Source: Haliotis asinina (Eukaryota; Mollusca; Gastropoda; Lepetellida; Haliotidae). From it: a stretch of 64,000 bases of DNA. This document shows, piece by piece, positions 1 through 11,655 of this stretch; the first letter of the stretch is position 1, and each line of letters begins with the position of its first letter. The stretch spans positions 54,848,753 through 54,912,752 of the forward strand of contig NC_090281.1 of the NCBI RefSeq assembly GCF_037392515.1, in the 5' to 3' direction. The notes below the pieces were generated by a model. The model saw only the letters and a program-made list of their open reading frames with translations, was not told the DNA's origin and did no database searches. Position numbers and translations under genes: made by a program.

Positions 1-1370
1 AAATTAATTAGTTTAATCCGGCAAGCGGTAACTTTTACTAAGAATCATCACCGACAGAGAACAATGTCTACCGTATTATGTTTGTCTGTACTGTTTACTC
101 TGACGCTGTATCGCCTGTCTAGCATGTCAGCACAACATATAGCAATGAATCAAGAGCCAACTGGGCGAATCAATAGCTATCAATGACGCAAACACCACCC
201 AGGTCATAACTGTAACCCGAAACCCAGTTTGCGATTGTTGCAGGCGTTCAGAAACAACACAGTGGGGGATTGTGTACTTGTTGCTATTGGTTATAAAACA
301 TAGTATTACTATGTAGGACCGTGCAGAATCTGGCTAGAAATTATCTTCATCAACTCAGGCCAGTCGTGGCATGGGGTCGGCTGGTCAGGCATGCATGTTA
401 TATGCACGTGCATGTACAGTGGCATGTGATCCATGTTTGGCCCTAACTCGATTGTTTACAAGGAAGTTAAACGTCAAACGAATAAACAAAACATACCAGT
501 ATCATGTATCTGGTGTCTCAGATGTACTAGAAACTGTGAATTACAACAATCGGAAAACGGGGAAATCCAAAATTACACGTCGTTTGAAAGGATCGTAAGT
601 AGCTCATGTTATTTCAGATCAAGCACATTCCCGGGAAATTAGAATGTTTACCGTATTTATTCGAATAGGTGCTGGGTTCCGTCTCACGCCAGCCCTATGC
701 TCTGATATGATATAGCCGGGTCCCTATAAAATGGAGCATGTCACGTAGGCCAGGTCCACCATTGGTTGAAACCAGTGAATGCTCGAGGTCTCAAAACCAA
801 CAATGAAATTGTATTGTTGCACTTCACATGACTAGAATCGGAAACTTGGTATGGTTATAACCCGGTATTATGCACAATTTCAATAGTGTGGACGCAGGGC
901 CTCTAGCCGACATTTGGTCAAAAAGCCTGTACGAAAATAATCTGCACCCGAACGTCCAATAGAGGTAATACGGTATGCAGAACCGGATGTTGACTCTATT
1001 GTTCACAAACCCACTATGTCATGTGTCTGATCCATTCAAACGCGTTCACCGTAACTTCCTTTGGTGAAATATAGATAGGTTATAATGCTCTAATAACCAC
1101 GCGACACAGCCTCGTGGAACAGACCGCTTACACTATCCATGATACATAATGTTACAGTCTTCTCGGGAAATTTCTACGACAAATAACCCCTGACAAGGTT
1201 ATTCGTATCGGGCTGCCGACATAATGCCCTACACGAAACACGTGTAGAGGAAGTACTTTTCTTCATAAGGAAGATACGGGAGATGTGTAAGTATAAGCAC
1301 GTAAAATGTGCATACTTCTAACATAAAACGGTAAAGACCCCATGGTAACGATCGCATAAGTGAGTGCGTA
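1..1370. other. intergenic, nothing recognised
   Basis: Only short open frames with no recognisable domain. No RNA gene, coding homology or long repeat seen. Confidence 0.5.
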
Positions 1371-1497
1371 CTGGTTTCAGCAATATTTCAGCAACGTCGA
1401 GGGACACCAGAAATGGACTTCACGCATTGTGCCCATGTGGGGAATCGACCCCGGCGTGAAACGAACGCTTTAACTACAGAGCTATCCACCACCCTCC
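1371..1497 (-). repeat. SINE-A copy (tRNA-like head, diverged)
   Basis: Reads 'cagcaatatttcagcaacg ... acaccagaaatggacttcac ... cccatgtggggaatcgacccc ... cgaacgctttaact', the family body followed by the reversed tRNA-like head (B box as 'aatcgaccc'). Confidence 0.7.
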
Positions 1498-1504
1498 CCT
1501 AGTT

Positions 1505-1705
1505 ATGACTGAGTTAGGTGTTGGTCTACAGCAGCTCATGCTTGTTCAAGGCGTTGCTAACGGGATCGGGTGAACTGACTCATTAACTTGGTTGATACGT
1601 GTGAATTGCGTGGATCGACTATCATGATGTCAGTGTCCCGGTGATCTGCACAGCCCTAATTATTTATAGACTGCTGTCATTTAGCTGGAACATTGCTGAG
1701 GACGG
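1505..1705 (-). repeat. SINE-B copy, diverged
   Basis: Reverse-orientation match to the 'gagtgagtgag' family: 'ctcatgcttgtt', 'ctaacgggatcggg', 'aacttggttgatac' and 'tttagctggaacattgctga' occur in family order. It sits directly next to the SINE-A copy. Confidence 0.55.
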
Positions 1706-2816
1706 TTTTTGAAAAAGACCCCAACAAACAATAAGACCTACGGTTTGTGCCACTGGGCTTGCGAAGTAAGTATACAGCACTAAAAATATTCTCAATCACC
1801 TGTCATTCTGGTCTCTCAAACGAATTCAACAAATCAGGTCATTTGACAATAGTTCAACAACTACGATTAATCATCCAGTTTTTATCGATTCCAAATTAAT
1901 ATTTTTGCAGTTGCTTTCCTGACAAGAAAGAGCAATACGTATGTAGATATCTCGTTTAGAATGAACTATTATCCTTTTGTACAGGTGCCGTGTTTCACAA
2001 GGTCATGGCGCCCTTTTGTAGCCATCTGTGTGTAACGTTTTATTATGCAGTGACTCACGTTCTTTTCATGGTTAAGAATTACATCAATAAAATAATAAAT
2101 AGCGTTTATCGGTAGGGTGAAATACAGCGCACCGTATAACTGTGTGTCAGTAATGAAGTAGGATAAAATCAAAACGTGTTAAAATCAAAACGTGTTAATA
2201 TAATATTAATAATTAATCTTTTCAGGATCAAAACCTAATGGCGTCCGAGGGTCAAATTAGCTGCTGCGACCAAGAAGCAACTTGACACAGGAAGGAAACT
2301 GGATACCTGAAACTTCTGTATTGTTGCCACCGTTGTTATCATGGATTCATACAAGTGTTTCCATCAACTGGAATACATATGTCTTCACGTCACATCTGAA
2401 TGGATACAAGGCAGAGTTTGCTATGAACTCCATGGTGTTTTAGAGACATGGAAAATAATATTAGACCTGCATGTCTTAACGCGGTGATAAAACACTTTTC
2501 TGGCAACTGGAAACAAACAACCCCATGCTTTCAGACTTTCTTATTTGACCGCGTTGTAAGCAATACTGGTAAAAGAAATATTTCACAAACACCGTTATCT
2601 TTGTCAAATATCCAGCTGATTGAGTTATCTAAAAAAATAAATCGTCACCATTTAGCAATCACAGAAACCTATACTTATACAGGTATCCCGATTAAGATCT
2701 GCGAAGCTTCGTGTGTTCAATATCTGAACCCATAATTACTAAACAAGGACAAACATGATTAGAAACCATTAAACCATCATGAACCATGGGGTTTCTAACT
2801 CGAGGACCGGTGTTCT
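1706..2816. other. upstream region of the first CARD-like gene
   Basis: No coding sequence supported. Holds a direct repeat (AAAATCAAAACGTGTT twice, 2165-2197). A donor-like GAAGTAAGTAT (~1755) and an acceptor-like TTTTCAG (~2219-2225) could bound a 5' UTR intron. The 95-codon frame at 2448-2735 looks fortuitous. Confidence 0.3.
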
Positions 2817-4544
2817 ATGACCGTAAATGAAGTAAGACACGTGTCAGTTCTCATGGAGTCCATAGAAGAAAGTGCTGTACAGCACCTCCGGGTTGAGTTC
2901 GTGAGAAGACTCAACGTTTCTGATTATGTCCTGGACTTCTTATTACAAGAAGGGGGTATTTCAGACCTGACATATGAAGACATCATGTCCAGAGCAACTA
3001 GACATAGTCAAGCTACATTGCTTATTGACAACGTCATCAGGAAATCCATCGTACCTCTATTCATTAAAGGGCTTGAATGTGGGAACAGTCACTCATATCT
3101 TGCTGGAAAACTGAAACAGACGATCAAAGACCTTCATCAGCAACAGCACCCGGGCATTAGACCACAAAGACAGAGTGATGTTCCATTAGTAGATGGCGAA
3201 ACTGACTTCAGTGATGGCTCTGTTGTTCTACCTCATAATGACACTATCAGCAGTGGAACATATCTTCCAGATCCAGATGCTACCAGTGTTCTTGTGTGTG
3301 TTGGGAATATTCAAAAGGATCGTAACAGATGCTGTACTCAAGGGGATCTAGCTGCACACCAAGGAACCGAAAAGGCAAAAATAAAACATCTGGAAAGTGA
3401 CGGTGAGACAGCTGCAAAAGAACCTACCGAAAACATTATTCAACAACCAAGAAAGGTTGCTATTATGAATGGAAAGAAGAGGACTCTGACGAAGCTGCAT
3501 TATCACTTGAAACTGATGTCCCATGATGGAAAGAAAAAAGAATTCTCAGATTGTGTTGCAAAATACAAGGCGCAGTACCGCTATGATGCAGATGTCATGT
3601 TGACTCTGTTAGACGCTGAAGTAGAGAGTCGGAGACTTGTGTATGACACTGACTTACATAGGGGGAATATATTTGACGAGATGGAGAAGCTCCTGAAAAC
3701 ATCGTCTCATCCATTGGCTGCAACAATGATGTTCCTCGCCCGCAAAGGATCTGCCAGGACAATGAAAGAATCCCTTACAGTGGGTATGGAGATGCTTGAA
3801 GATGCTCGAGCTCTCGCTGAGAGGATTGAACCTTGCAAAGACACAGGGATGGTTTTGTATATACAGATAAATATCCTCCTTCAGATGTACGAAGACAATC
3901 CTCTGCTGAATATAAAACGGGATATCATCAATAAAATCGACGAAGCTATCAATCTCCACTTTGCCGAAAGTTTGCCTTTGCTTCGGGAGGACTATACTAG
4001 GATGTTGTACCTGAAACTTGTGTTCTGTTATCTTGGTATTGGGTTGTTTGGAAACTGCATAGACGGTTGTGTTACTTCAGAGGATGATTTAAGATCAGCT
4101 GAGGCGTGTCTGAAGAACATAGACTCACAACAAGAAAAGTTCGACAACAGAAGGAAGATGTTCTACTACATGGCAAAGTCGGTTCTGTGTCGGAAACGAG
4201 AAAATCAGAGGGATGCTTTGGATTTTGCCAGTATGGCGGAACAAAAGGCAACATGCTGTGGATATGTCAAGGAGTTGGGACCAATTCTAGAACTCAGTGG
4301 TGACCTTAAAGAAGAGGTTGAAAGCATCGAGCTACGAGAAAGGAATGCACGACAACACGAAATTGATAATGAATTAAATACACTGATCTTGGAAAGTGTG
4401 TTACAGAAAACATCAAACCAATGGGGTCCTGAAATTAAGGTTTTTGGGAGAGAGCCCAAAAGGAATTATCAGAAACAAATTCTTTTCTGTGTTATGGTGG
4501 TTTTCGTAGGTTTTTTTGTTGCTGTTTCCTGTTCATATTCATAG
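2817..4544 (+). CDS. CARD-like / helical-domain protein 1, with C-terminal tail anchor
   Basis: Uninterrupted 575-residue reading frame, not a named family that I recognise. Residues ~20-106 look like a CARD (death-fold, six-helix) domain: LRVEFVRRL, YVLDFLLQEGGIS, then a conserved P-F-GL-GNSH-YLA block shared by the three neighbouring paralogues. Residues ~107-212 are a polar linker rich in D, S and T. Residues ~213-510 form an all-helical, TPR-like domain with family blocks FLARKGSA, EPCKDTG, CYLGIGLFG and FDNRRKMFYYMAK. The last ~20 residues (ILFCVMVVFVGFFVAVSC) form one hydrophobic helix just before the stop, preceded by basic residues (KRNYQKQ), so the protein is probably tail-anchored in mitochondrial outer membrane or ER. 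No N-terminal signal peptide is visible. Start: first ATG; an alternative in-frame ATG at 2853 would give MESIEE, closer to the paralogue at 6570. A role as a CARD adaptor in immune or death signalling is inference. Confidence 0.85.
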   Translation: MTVNEVRHVSVLMESIEESAVQHLRVEFVRRLNVSDYVLDFLLQEGGISDLTYEDIMSRATRHSQATLLIDNVIRKSIVPLFIKGLECGNSHSYLAGKLKQTIKDLHQQQHPGIRPQRQSDVPLVDGETDFSDGSVVLPHNDTISSGTYLPDPDATSVLVCVGNIQKDRNRCCTQGDLAAHQGTEKAKIKHLESDGETAAKEPTENIIQQPRKVAIMNGKKRTLTKLHYHLKLMSHDGKKKEFSDCVAKYKAQYRYDADVMLTLLDAEVESRRLVYDTDLHRGNIFDEMEKLLKTSSHPLAATMMFLARKGSARTMKESLTVGMEMLEDARALAERIEPCKDTGMVLYIQINILLQMYEDNPLLNIKRDIINKIDEAINLHFAESLPLLREDYTRMLYLKLVFCYLGIGLFGNCIDGCVTSEDDLRSAEACLKNIDSQQEKFDNRRKMFYYMAKSVLCRKRENQRDALDFASMAEQKATCCGYVKELGPILELSGDLKEEVESIELRERNARQHEIDNELNTLILESVLQKTSNQWGPEIKVFGREPKRNYQKQILFCVMVVFVGFFVAVSCSYS

Positions 4545-4961
4545 CAAATAGACATCTTATTGCTGTACGTATGTCACATCAACAAAACTTATGATGTGGT
4601 AGTTTGAACTCGAAGGTTCAACAAAATATTGCTTCAAAGATGCTGATACATTTCAGTCAACAAATGTCAACAAGTGTTTGACATTTTACTATCATTGTAG
4701 TATCACAACTAAAACACGATGTCCATATTTCTGATGGATTAAATGATCTCAAATGAGTACATCGTCTGTTTCATCCTCTATAGCCATCATGATTTGTGTA
4801 TGACAGATCGTGTTTATTATTTTTATAAATATTGATATTATTCTTACGATATATCGACTGAAATCATTCGGCGCAGAAGACAGGGTATGATCCTGATAAG
4901 CTCACGTGTTGTGACATCTTGTCCTCAGATCAGGAACCTTCTCCGACTTGTTGTCTGTCTC

Positions 4962-5165
4962 CGAACTCAGCAATATTATAGCAAGTTATATGACGGTGGT
5001 CTGTACATAATCGAGTCTGGACCAGACAATCCAGTGATCAACAGCATGAACGTCGATCTACGCTATTGGGAATCAATGACTTGTATCAACCAAGTCACCA
5101 CCCGATTCCTTTTACGACAAGTATAGGTTACTGAAGACCAGTTGTAACGCGGATCTTCAAGGGTA
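4962..5165 (+). repeat. SINE-B copy
   Basis: Family landmarks in order: 'cagcaatatt', 'gacggtggtctgta', 'gagtctggaccagacaatcc', 'atcaacagcatga', 'aaccaagtcaccacccgat' and 'ggttactgaagaccag'. Confidence 0.75.
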
Positions 5166-6569
5166 CTGACGAGTGGAGACGAGAACCTTTCGGAGAAGAG
5201 AGATCTGTATATTTGCCTTTTTTCCTGAATCTTGCAACTCTCATTGGATATGTCTGAAACTGTTCAAGGATCTTTTCTCGAGACTATTTGTTTATCACTT
5301 CCCATGTCTACTCGAGTTTGCGTCCGAGAAGATAAATTAAACAGAAGTACTATTAAGTCTAGAATGATTTGTTAGTCTAGATTATCAATTATTGTTCTGG
5401 ATTGTTAGCATTTGCACTGAAGGCAAATACATTACATTCATTTGGCTGTTAGATAACTTTATTTCTCGTACTAAATGTATTGAAGTGACTATAATAATCA
5501 TGATAGACACTTCAGACGGATGGTCTAGACACTCTATACCTTTCCAAATTTAGTTTTTGCAAGTGGTTTACACACTAACAAACACATTAATCGCTCTAGG
5601 GATCAGTTGGTTTATAAATCCATCTGATGTTTAAGGACAGTTTACGCAGTAATGCAGGTTGTAGATAATTGTGCATAGACCAGATAGACGAGTGGGTGAT
5701 ACAATAAACAACCGTACGGGTTTAATAAAGGAGATATATGAATAGGTAAGAGAATACATTATACAGATATATTTACGAGGTGTCATAGCGGTTATTTCTA
5801 TGTCATTCTGTTTATTTAATTCAGCTAAAGAAAGAACCAACTAATTCACTTGTGGTTGGGCTGTATTTTCAGGTTCATTTCTGGATTTTTATCGGTTGAA
5901 TCACTGCTGGTTTCAACGTGGATCTTTTTTAAGCGATATTGAATACTGTGTCACTTTGTCCTTGGACAATGAAGCTTCATGGATCAATACTTCACAGCAG
6001 AACTACATGAATAAATAACAAGCATTTTAGATGTTCGGTAACCGTTCACCAGACAGACTCGTGAAGGCAAAGCATAACTGCTTGCTCCTGGCTATCTACC
6101 GTAAGTATAATGATCGTCTTCTGGCTAAAACCTGCTCCCATGTGCTCAGCTGACATACAGAATACCTTGCGGGGCAGGTGTTTCTGTAGATACGAAGTAT
6201 TTGAGAAAGGAAAGCTAATGCGAGTGGATGTGCTTTTAGGGAAGGAATCATAGAACTAGGAGCCATCACAGACGTCGATCTGTTGACTTTGATAATAGTT
6301 TGGGTGGAGCTTACTCGGATTTCCGATTGGTGGACGTCTGCTGTGGAATCGCAATGTTCTGGTGCTCAGCCTAGCGTGACAATCAATGCAATGATATAAT
6401 GGGTGTGTCTACTTACGTCCTTGAGGCTAAAAGAAGCAACTGTTCCAAATGTCATGCGTTGTATCATAAGTACAAATGTGGGAACGCTCGTCCAAGTCCT
6501 TGTAATACGCTAAAGAAATGTTGGAGTGGATACCATCCTTACACATGGTAAACATCTAACTCTTTGGAA
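5166..6569. other. intergenic between CARD-like genes 1 and 2
   Basis: AT-rich, no supported gene. A strong donor-like CC|GTAAGTAT lies near 6100 and could mark a 5' noncoding exon of the gene at 6570. No matching acceptor was clear. Confidence 0.3.
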
Positions 6570-8027
6570 ATGGCGAGTCCATCTTTCAGAATAGGACCGT
6601 GTGGCCAAACAGTAACAGAAAGTATTGAAGAGAAAGCACTTCGAGAACTACGGGTTGAATTTGTTGATAGACTTGACCCTGAAGACAATGTTTTGAACTT
6701 CCTCGTGTGTCGGAATGGGTTGACAAGACAAAAATGCAAACAAATTCGTGCTATTGAAATCAATCCGGAGAAAAACAGGGCACTTCTCAAGGCAGTCCGA
6801 CAGAAACGGATCATACCATTGTTTCTGGAGGCACTAGAATACAAACGAAGTCACGTTTACCTAGCTTCATTGCTGAGAGGCAAAATTGATGAACTGAAGC
6901 AGATAGCTTGGAATAACACAATTCAAGGGTCAAATCTGGCACAGCCTCACAGAGTTAACATAATGGACAAGAAAAAGAAAATGCTGGCAAGAATAAGTTT
7001 TAAACTGAGGGACATTTCCAACAGAGGAGAACAGGAACTGCCTATATTCAATAGTATTATGCAAAGGATGAAGGATAAATTCCCAAATGACTCTGACGTT
7101 CTTTTCCAGATGCTTGAATCAGAGCTGGCGAAACGAAGACTCTTTTATGACAAAGGGCACGATCAAATGGATATCATAGCTCAAATGGAAACATTGGTAG
7201 CAACAATGACCCACTCCGAAGCAGGTTCGATGATATTTCTTGCTCGCAAAGGATCAGCTATTGCAATGAAAGGAAGTCTGTTCGATGTTGAGGAGGGGAT
7301 CAGACTTGTAGAAGATTCCAGGAAGAAGATGCAGTTGATTCAGCCGTGCAAAGACACCGTCATGGTGATGTACATTTACGTCAATCTCCTGATGCAGCTG
7401 TATGAAGCCAGACCAACTGAAGACATCAAATGGAAACTGAAACACAGCATTCTTGAAGCGATCGAAGTCCACTTCCCAGAGACAACACCTGATATGCGTG
7501 ATGAATTCTGCCGAATATTCTATCTGAAACTGGCTTTTTGTTGCCTTGGCATTGGTGTGTTTGGTCGGCGTACTGATTATGTTGTTCAAGAGAGCGACAT
7601 CCTAGAAGCAGAGGCCTGCTTTAAGAAGGCTGGACCAGACAGAAAAAACTACAACAACAGGAGATACATGTTCTACTGTCTTGGCAACGCCGTGCTGTAT
7701 TTCCACAAAGAACGCATCTGTCCTTCAACAAATCCTGGTGAGTTTTCCACACAAGCTTTAAAATTTGCACAAGATGCTAAGTGTCTGTCTGAAACACATG
7801 GTTTCAAGGAAGAACGGGAACCAATCGAGGAAATCATCCACTGCATCAAGTCAATGTCTCAACCAGAGAAGGAAGTTGAGGACATTATACGCCAGATATC
7901 GGATCTACCTGAACGGTCGGTCAGTCTATCAGGATCCCATCCCATTGGTTTGAGTGTCCTTGAGATTACTGACAATATGGATACTACGGAAGAGGTACAG
8001 GAAGAAGCAATGGACATTTGTGATTAA
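6570..8027 (+). CDS. CARD-like / helical-domain protein 2 (soluble, short linker)
   Basis: 485 residues from the ATG at 6570; the open frame extends six bases further upstream only through a TTG. Paralogue of the genes at 2817, 13433 and 19807. CARD-like domain at residues ~23-109 (LRVEFVDRLDPEDNVLNFL, RQKRIIPLFLEALEYKRSH), a linker of only ~20 residues, then the helical TPR-like domain to ~430 with FLARKGSA, QPCKDT, CCLGIGVFGRR and NNRRYMFYCLG. The C-terminal tail is acidic (MDTTEEVQEEAMDICD) with no membrane segment, so the protein should be cytosolic. Linker length and block spelling place it closest to the gene at 13433. The function is unknown. A soluble partner or regulator of the membrane-anchored paralogue is possible but only inferred. 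Coding is intact, with no internal stops. Confidence 0.85.
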   Translation: MASPSFRIGPCGQTVTESIEEKALRELRVEFVDRLDPEDNVLNFLVCRNGLTRQKCKQIRAIEINPEKNRALLKAVRQKRIIPLFLEALEYKRSHVYLASLLRGKIDELKQIAWNNTIQGSNLAQPHRVNIMDKKKKMLARISFKLRDISNRGEQELPIFNSIMQRMKDKFPNDSDVLFQMLESELAKRRLFYDKGHDQMDIIAQMETLVATMTHSEAGSMIFLARKGSAIAMKGSLFDVEEGIRLVEDSRKKMQLIQPCKDTVMVMYIYVNLLMQLYEARPTEDIKWKLKHSILEAIEVHFPETTPDMRDEFCRIFYLKLAFCCLGIGVFGRRTDYVVQESDILEAEACFKKAGPDRKNYNNRRYMFYCLGNAVLYFHKERICPSTNPGEFSTQALKFAQDAKCLSETHGFKEEREPIEEIIHCIKSMSQPEKEVEDIIRQISDLPERSVSLSGSHPIGLSVLEITDNMDTTEEVQEEAMDICD

Positions 8028-8289
8028 ATATGTGAGAGAGAAAGAAAGTTAGTGTCACATGAGGTACAATGGAATATTTACAGCAGTATTTCATCAGTGA
8101 AAGCAGATGACAGTTGACATTTGCCATACCCAGAACGCTGGGATTACAACAGGGAGTATGATGATGGTTCGGTGTGTATCTACTAGTGAGATTGGGCGGC
8201 ATGTGGCGCTTGGTTTTCTTGCAGTTTACACAACAGAGAGGTTGCGGGCTAGATTGCTGATTGGCGGAATCTGTATGGTTGTATACTTT

Positions 8290-8412
8290 TTTTTCAGTAT
8301 TCCTGCAGTATCGCACAGGACACCAGAAATGTGCTTCACCCACCCTACCCATGTGGGTATCGGACCCAGGTCTTCGTCGTGACGAGCGAACGCTATAATC
8401 ACTAGACTAGGT
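8290..8412 (-). repeat. SINE-A copy
   Basis: 'gcacaggacaccagaaatg', 'acccatgtgggtatcggaccc', 'cgtgacgagcgaacgc' and 'atcactagactagg' match the family body and reversed tRNA-like head. Lies in the probable 3' UTR or flank of the CARD-like gene at 6570. Confidence 0.7.
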
Positions 8413-11340
8413 AGTTTCGTAGGCTCACGCTTTTCTTACTTCTTCAAATTAGGTTAATTATTGCTTTGATTTATGTCCACGCAAATATTTCAACTAGTTC
8501 TCTTCCAGTACCATCTTTCCATCGTTAAATGTGTACATTCAAGGTCTATCGCAGCCGAAATGTCCATTTATTTACTTCCCCGCCGTGATAAAGCTGAAGT
8601 ATACAGCGTAAAAACTATCCTCACTTATTTAATAGCTAAGGCAATAGAATCCCGTCCTCTAGATGGTCTACGTAATTCTCGACATCCACCTGTTTTGATG
8701 TGTACCTGTAATCTTAATTTTGTGCACAAATATGATATAATACGATGTGATACCTCAGTTATCAATTTGAACTTTAACCTGCATACAACACTTCCTGGAT
8801 CTCCGCATTCCCGTTTTTGGTGATGAAAACTTTGAATTTATTTTTACCTACATCGTTCGGTCCAGCGCTGCCCAACGGGTATGTATTTACCTGTAAAATT
8901 ACCAAGATACCATTCACAGGTCGCTGCAGTGAGGTTGTTTATAGATTACATTAAATTTCTGCGAGGTAATCAGAGATCACTGCTAACCTGCACGTGAGTG
9001 TGTGAACTTGTAGATATCAGGAGGTTGAAACTGTCACAAAGAAAGTCAGGTTACTGCCAATGTAAGTTCTGACAGGTGTAATACATTCGATAGTAGAAAG
9101 CGATAAGACCCTTTCCATGAAGGAAATACGTTGATGCTTGACTGGCATTTTAGAAGATGATATTTGATGAACATAGAGATGTCTCTGAGTTACAGCTTCT
9201 TTTAACTTGTTGAACATTCGGTTACATCTCACGCAAACATTCGTTATTTAGCAACAGTAAATTACATGAAAGGCTCACGGTCCTTATACGAATAAATGTT
9301 AAACACTACAAAGATCTCTCAAGCCACTGACTGATACTAAGACAACATATCACGATGCCGGGCAACAAAGGTGTCGCATTTGACCATGTGCACTGAATCA
9401 TGTCACCTCTTTCGACTTTAATTCTTTGAAAAATATTTTGCCATGAAAAAGAGTTTATGGAATAAACATAGGTGCAAACGACAGTATGCTGAGTTGTTGT
9501 AATTGACTTTAAAAAAATGAAGTTCATAAATACTATTATTTCCGAGAAATGAATTAGTTCAATGAATACTTCGGTATTCACTGAATATAAAGGTGGTCCG
9601 ATGAATTTGATGTATTGTACACATCAGCAACAAGTGTGTATAATGCACATTTATTCAAATTTATAAAAGGATGATATGTACTGAATGGGATTACTTAACT
9701 GCCTTCAACAATCGCATGTCTATCATTGAGTGTTCATACGGACAAATCATATTTCTACAATATATTTTTTTCACAAATGCATTTCTTTGTGGAACCTGTA
9801 GGTCCATTCATAATGTTTTTAGTTTACATCATTAGTTACATGAGTTTTAGCTCAGGTTCGTTTTCATTAAAAATTAATTGTAAGAACTGATTTATTTTTG
9901 ACAATGGAGGAGGAATGTCTGAAAGGAAGTTTGTCTTTAATACCGCTGTCAGTAGTATTTCAGATTAAGGACGATTGTCTTTAAATAATTGAATCTGGAT
10001 CAGGCAAGCCAGTGATTTACATCACGGATGTCTATCTGTTCAAACCAAGTTCGCGAGTCTGACCACCCCGATCCTCGGAGTCGGTCTCTATGTGTCCTAT
10101 CAGAAAAAGACATTGAGCGCTGGATGGTAGCTGAAGAAACATTGTTGCCATCTGGGGACACGTGAAGATCCGAGCAAGAATTAGGCGACTAACGGGAATC
10201 GGGTGGCGAAGAGGCTGAAACTTTGTTGTTACACTGCCAACAGATCATGTTCCCATGTTCCTGTAGATTCTGTAGATTTTGCGTACATGTTGCATATATT
10301 TGTGAAACGATAGAAATACAACATTACCGTGACTGGCACGTTGTTGATCTAAGTGAGCAAAGAACTGTTGCGTCTGTGACCCATCAAATATTACCGAGGT
10401 ATAATTAACAAGTACCTTGTATTGGCTTTTACATTTGGACTTCTCATTTTGAGAACCTGTGTGCTAGGTTTCTGTGGACTGCTTCGATCTGACAATGGCT
10501 CGGTTCAAGGTCAAACAGACATGCTCTAGGGAGTGACATGAAGTAACCAGACCGATTCCAAGGCCAAAGTTTCGTGAGAAGGTGAGAAGGAAATACATGA
10601 TTCATTCTGTGGATCTACTGTTGCCTGAATTGCATAGTTAAGATTCCCAGCCATTGCCTTGTGACAAGACGTGTTAGTTTCCAGAGAAAAGAATCAGGAT
10701 ATTTCAGGACATTCCTTCAGGATACTCTTGGACCTTTGAAAATTTGACTGCCCGACGAACAAACACAACAGATAGGATTCTTGAAATAAATCAACTCAAC
10801 TAAGTAGAATTTAGTTTTCAGCGTAAATGCATGTTCTTTATATACTTGGGATTGCCTTCAACTGTAGACAGCTTATGTTTTCCACGTTTACTATGTTCTC
10901 CGCCATGTTGCTTGAAGATTACTGGGTGCGACGTAAAACTAAACTCAGTTACCAAAAAACTGTACTATGATGATCTTGTGACTGTTCCTTTCTTGTATAT
11001 TCGGATCGCTGTTACAAGGGTTGTACTACGGGATAGGATATTTGTTGTCTTTTTGTCAGACTGACTTGTTATTGTTTGGCAACATGCGTTATCTTGCTTC
11101 TGTGTATTGAATATGTCTATGTATATAATCAGCTTTGCATAAAGTAAAAGTTTTCTCTGGTAATCAATTACCTCCCCTTGACCACATGTACGTAATTACT
11201 TGTAGTAGGGCCTGTAGAGTTACCGCCCCTCACTCTGTTCATTGACGATTGGTTTATACTCGCCCACGCAGTTGTAACTGTTTGATCCTTTTGTTCAGTG
11301 AATTGTGTCACTCCCTGTTCTATTCTTTTAATCCGCACTA
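8413..11340. other. intergenic, mostly unrecognised
   Basis: No supported gene. Contains a weak SINE-B relic at about 9985-10200 ('gaatctggatcaggcaagcc', 'aaaccaagttcgcgagtctg'). The rest is unique AT-rich sequence with only short open frames. Confidence 0.4.
9985..10200 (+). repeat. SINE-B relic
   Basis: Partial family landmarks only: 'aatctggatcaggcaagccagtg' region and 'ccaagttcgcgagtctgacc'. Heavily diverged. Confidence 0.35.
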
Positions 11341-11403
11341 ACATAGAGAGTGGTGTCTTTGACTGTGGCGGCGGATCTCCCATCGGACACTGCTTCCATA
11401 CCA

Positions 11404-11655
11404 TAGGCAGTGTCTGTATCTATGAAGGAGGATCTCCCTAAAAACTTTACTTACAGAGGCAATGTCTATACCTGTGGAGGAGAATCTCCCTAAAGACTTT
11501 TTTTACAGAGGCAGTGTCTATACCTGTGGAGTAGAATCTCCCTAAAGTCTTTACTTACAGAGGCAGTGTCTATACCTGTGGAGTAGAATCTCCCTAAAGT
11601 CTTTACTTACAGAGGCAGTGTCTATACTCGTGGAGGAGAATCTCCCTAAGGGCAC
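11404..11655 (+). repeat. 52-bp minisatellite, about 5 units
   Basis: Unit begins 'ggcagtgtctatacctgtgg' and ends 'ctttacttacaga'. Unit starts at 11406, 11458, 11510, 11562 and 11614 give an exact 52-base period. A more diverged unit may precede it at ~11350. Confidence 0.9.

Noticed and set aside
2448-2735. 95-codon + strand open frame upstream of the first CARD-like gene
   Set aside because: No recognisable domain, AT-rich composition, and not shared by the paralogues; likely fortuitous.
11404-11655. CRISPR-like array
   Set aside because: Units are contiguous 52-base tandem copies without unique spacers, and the DNA is animal nuclear; likewise the 54-, 67- and 25-base arrays.
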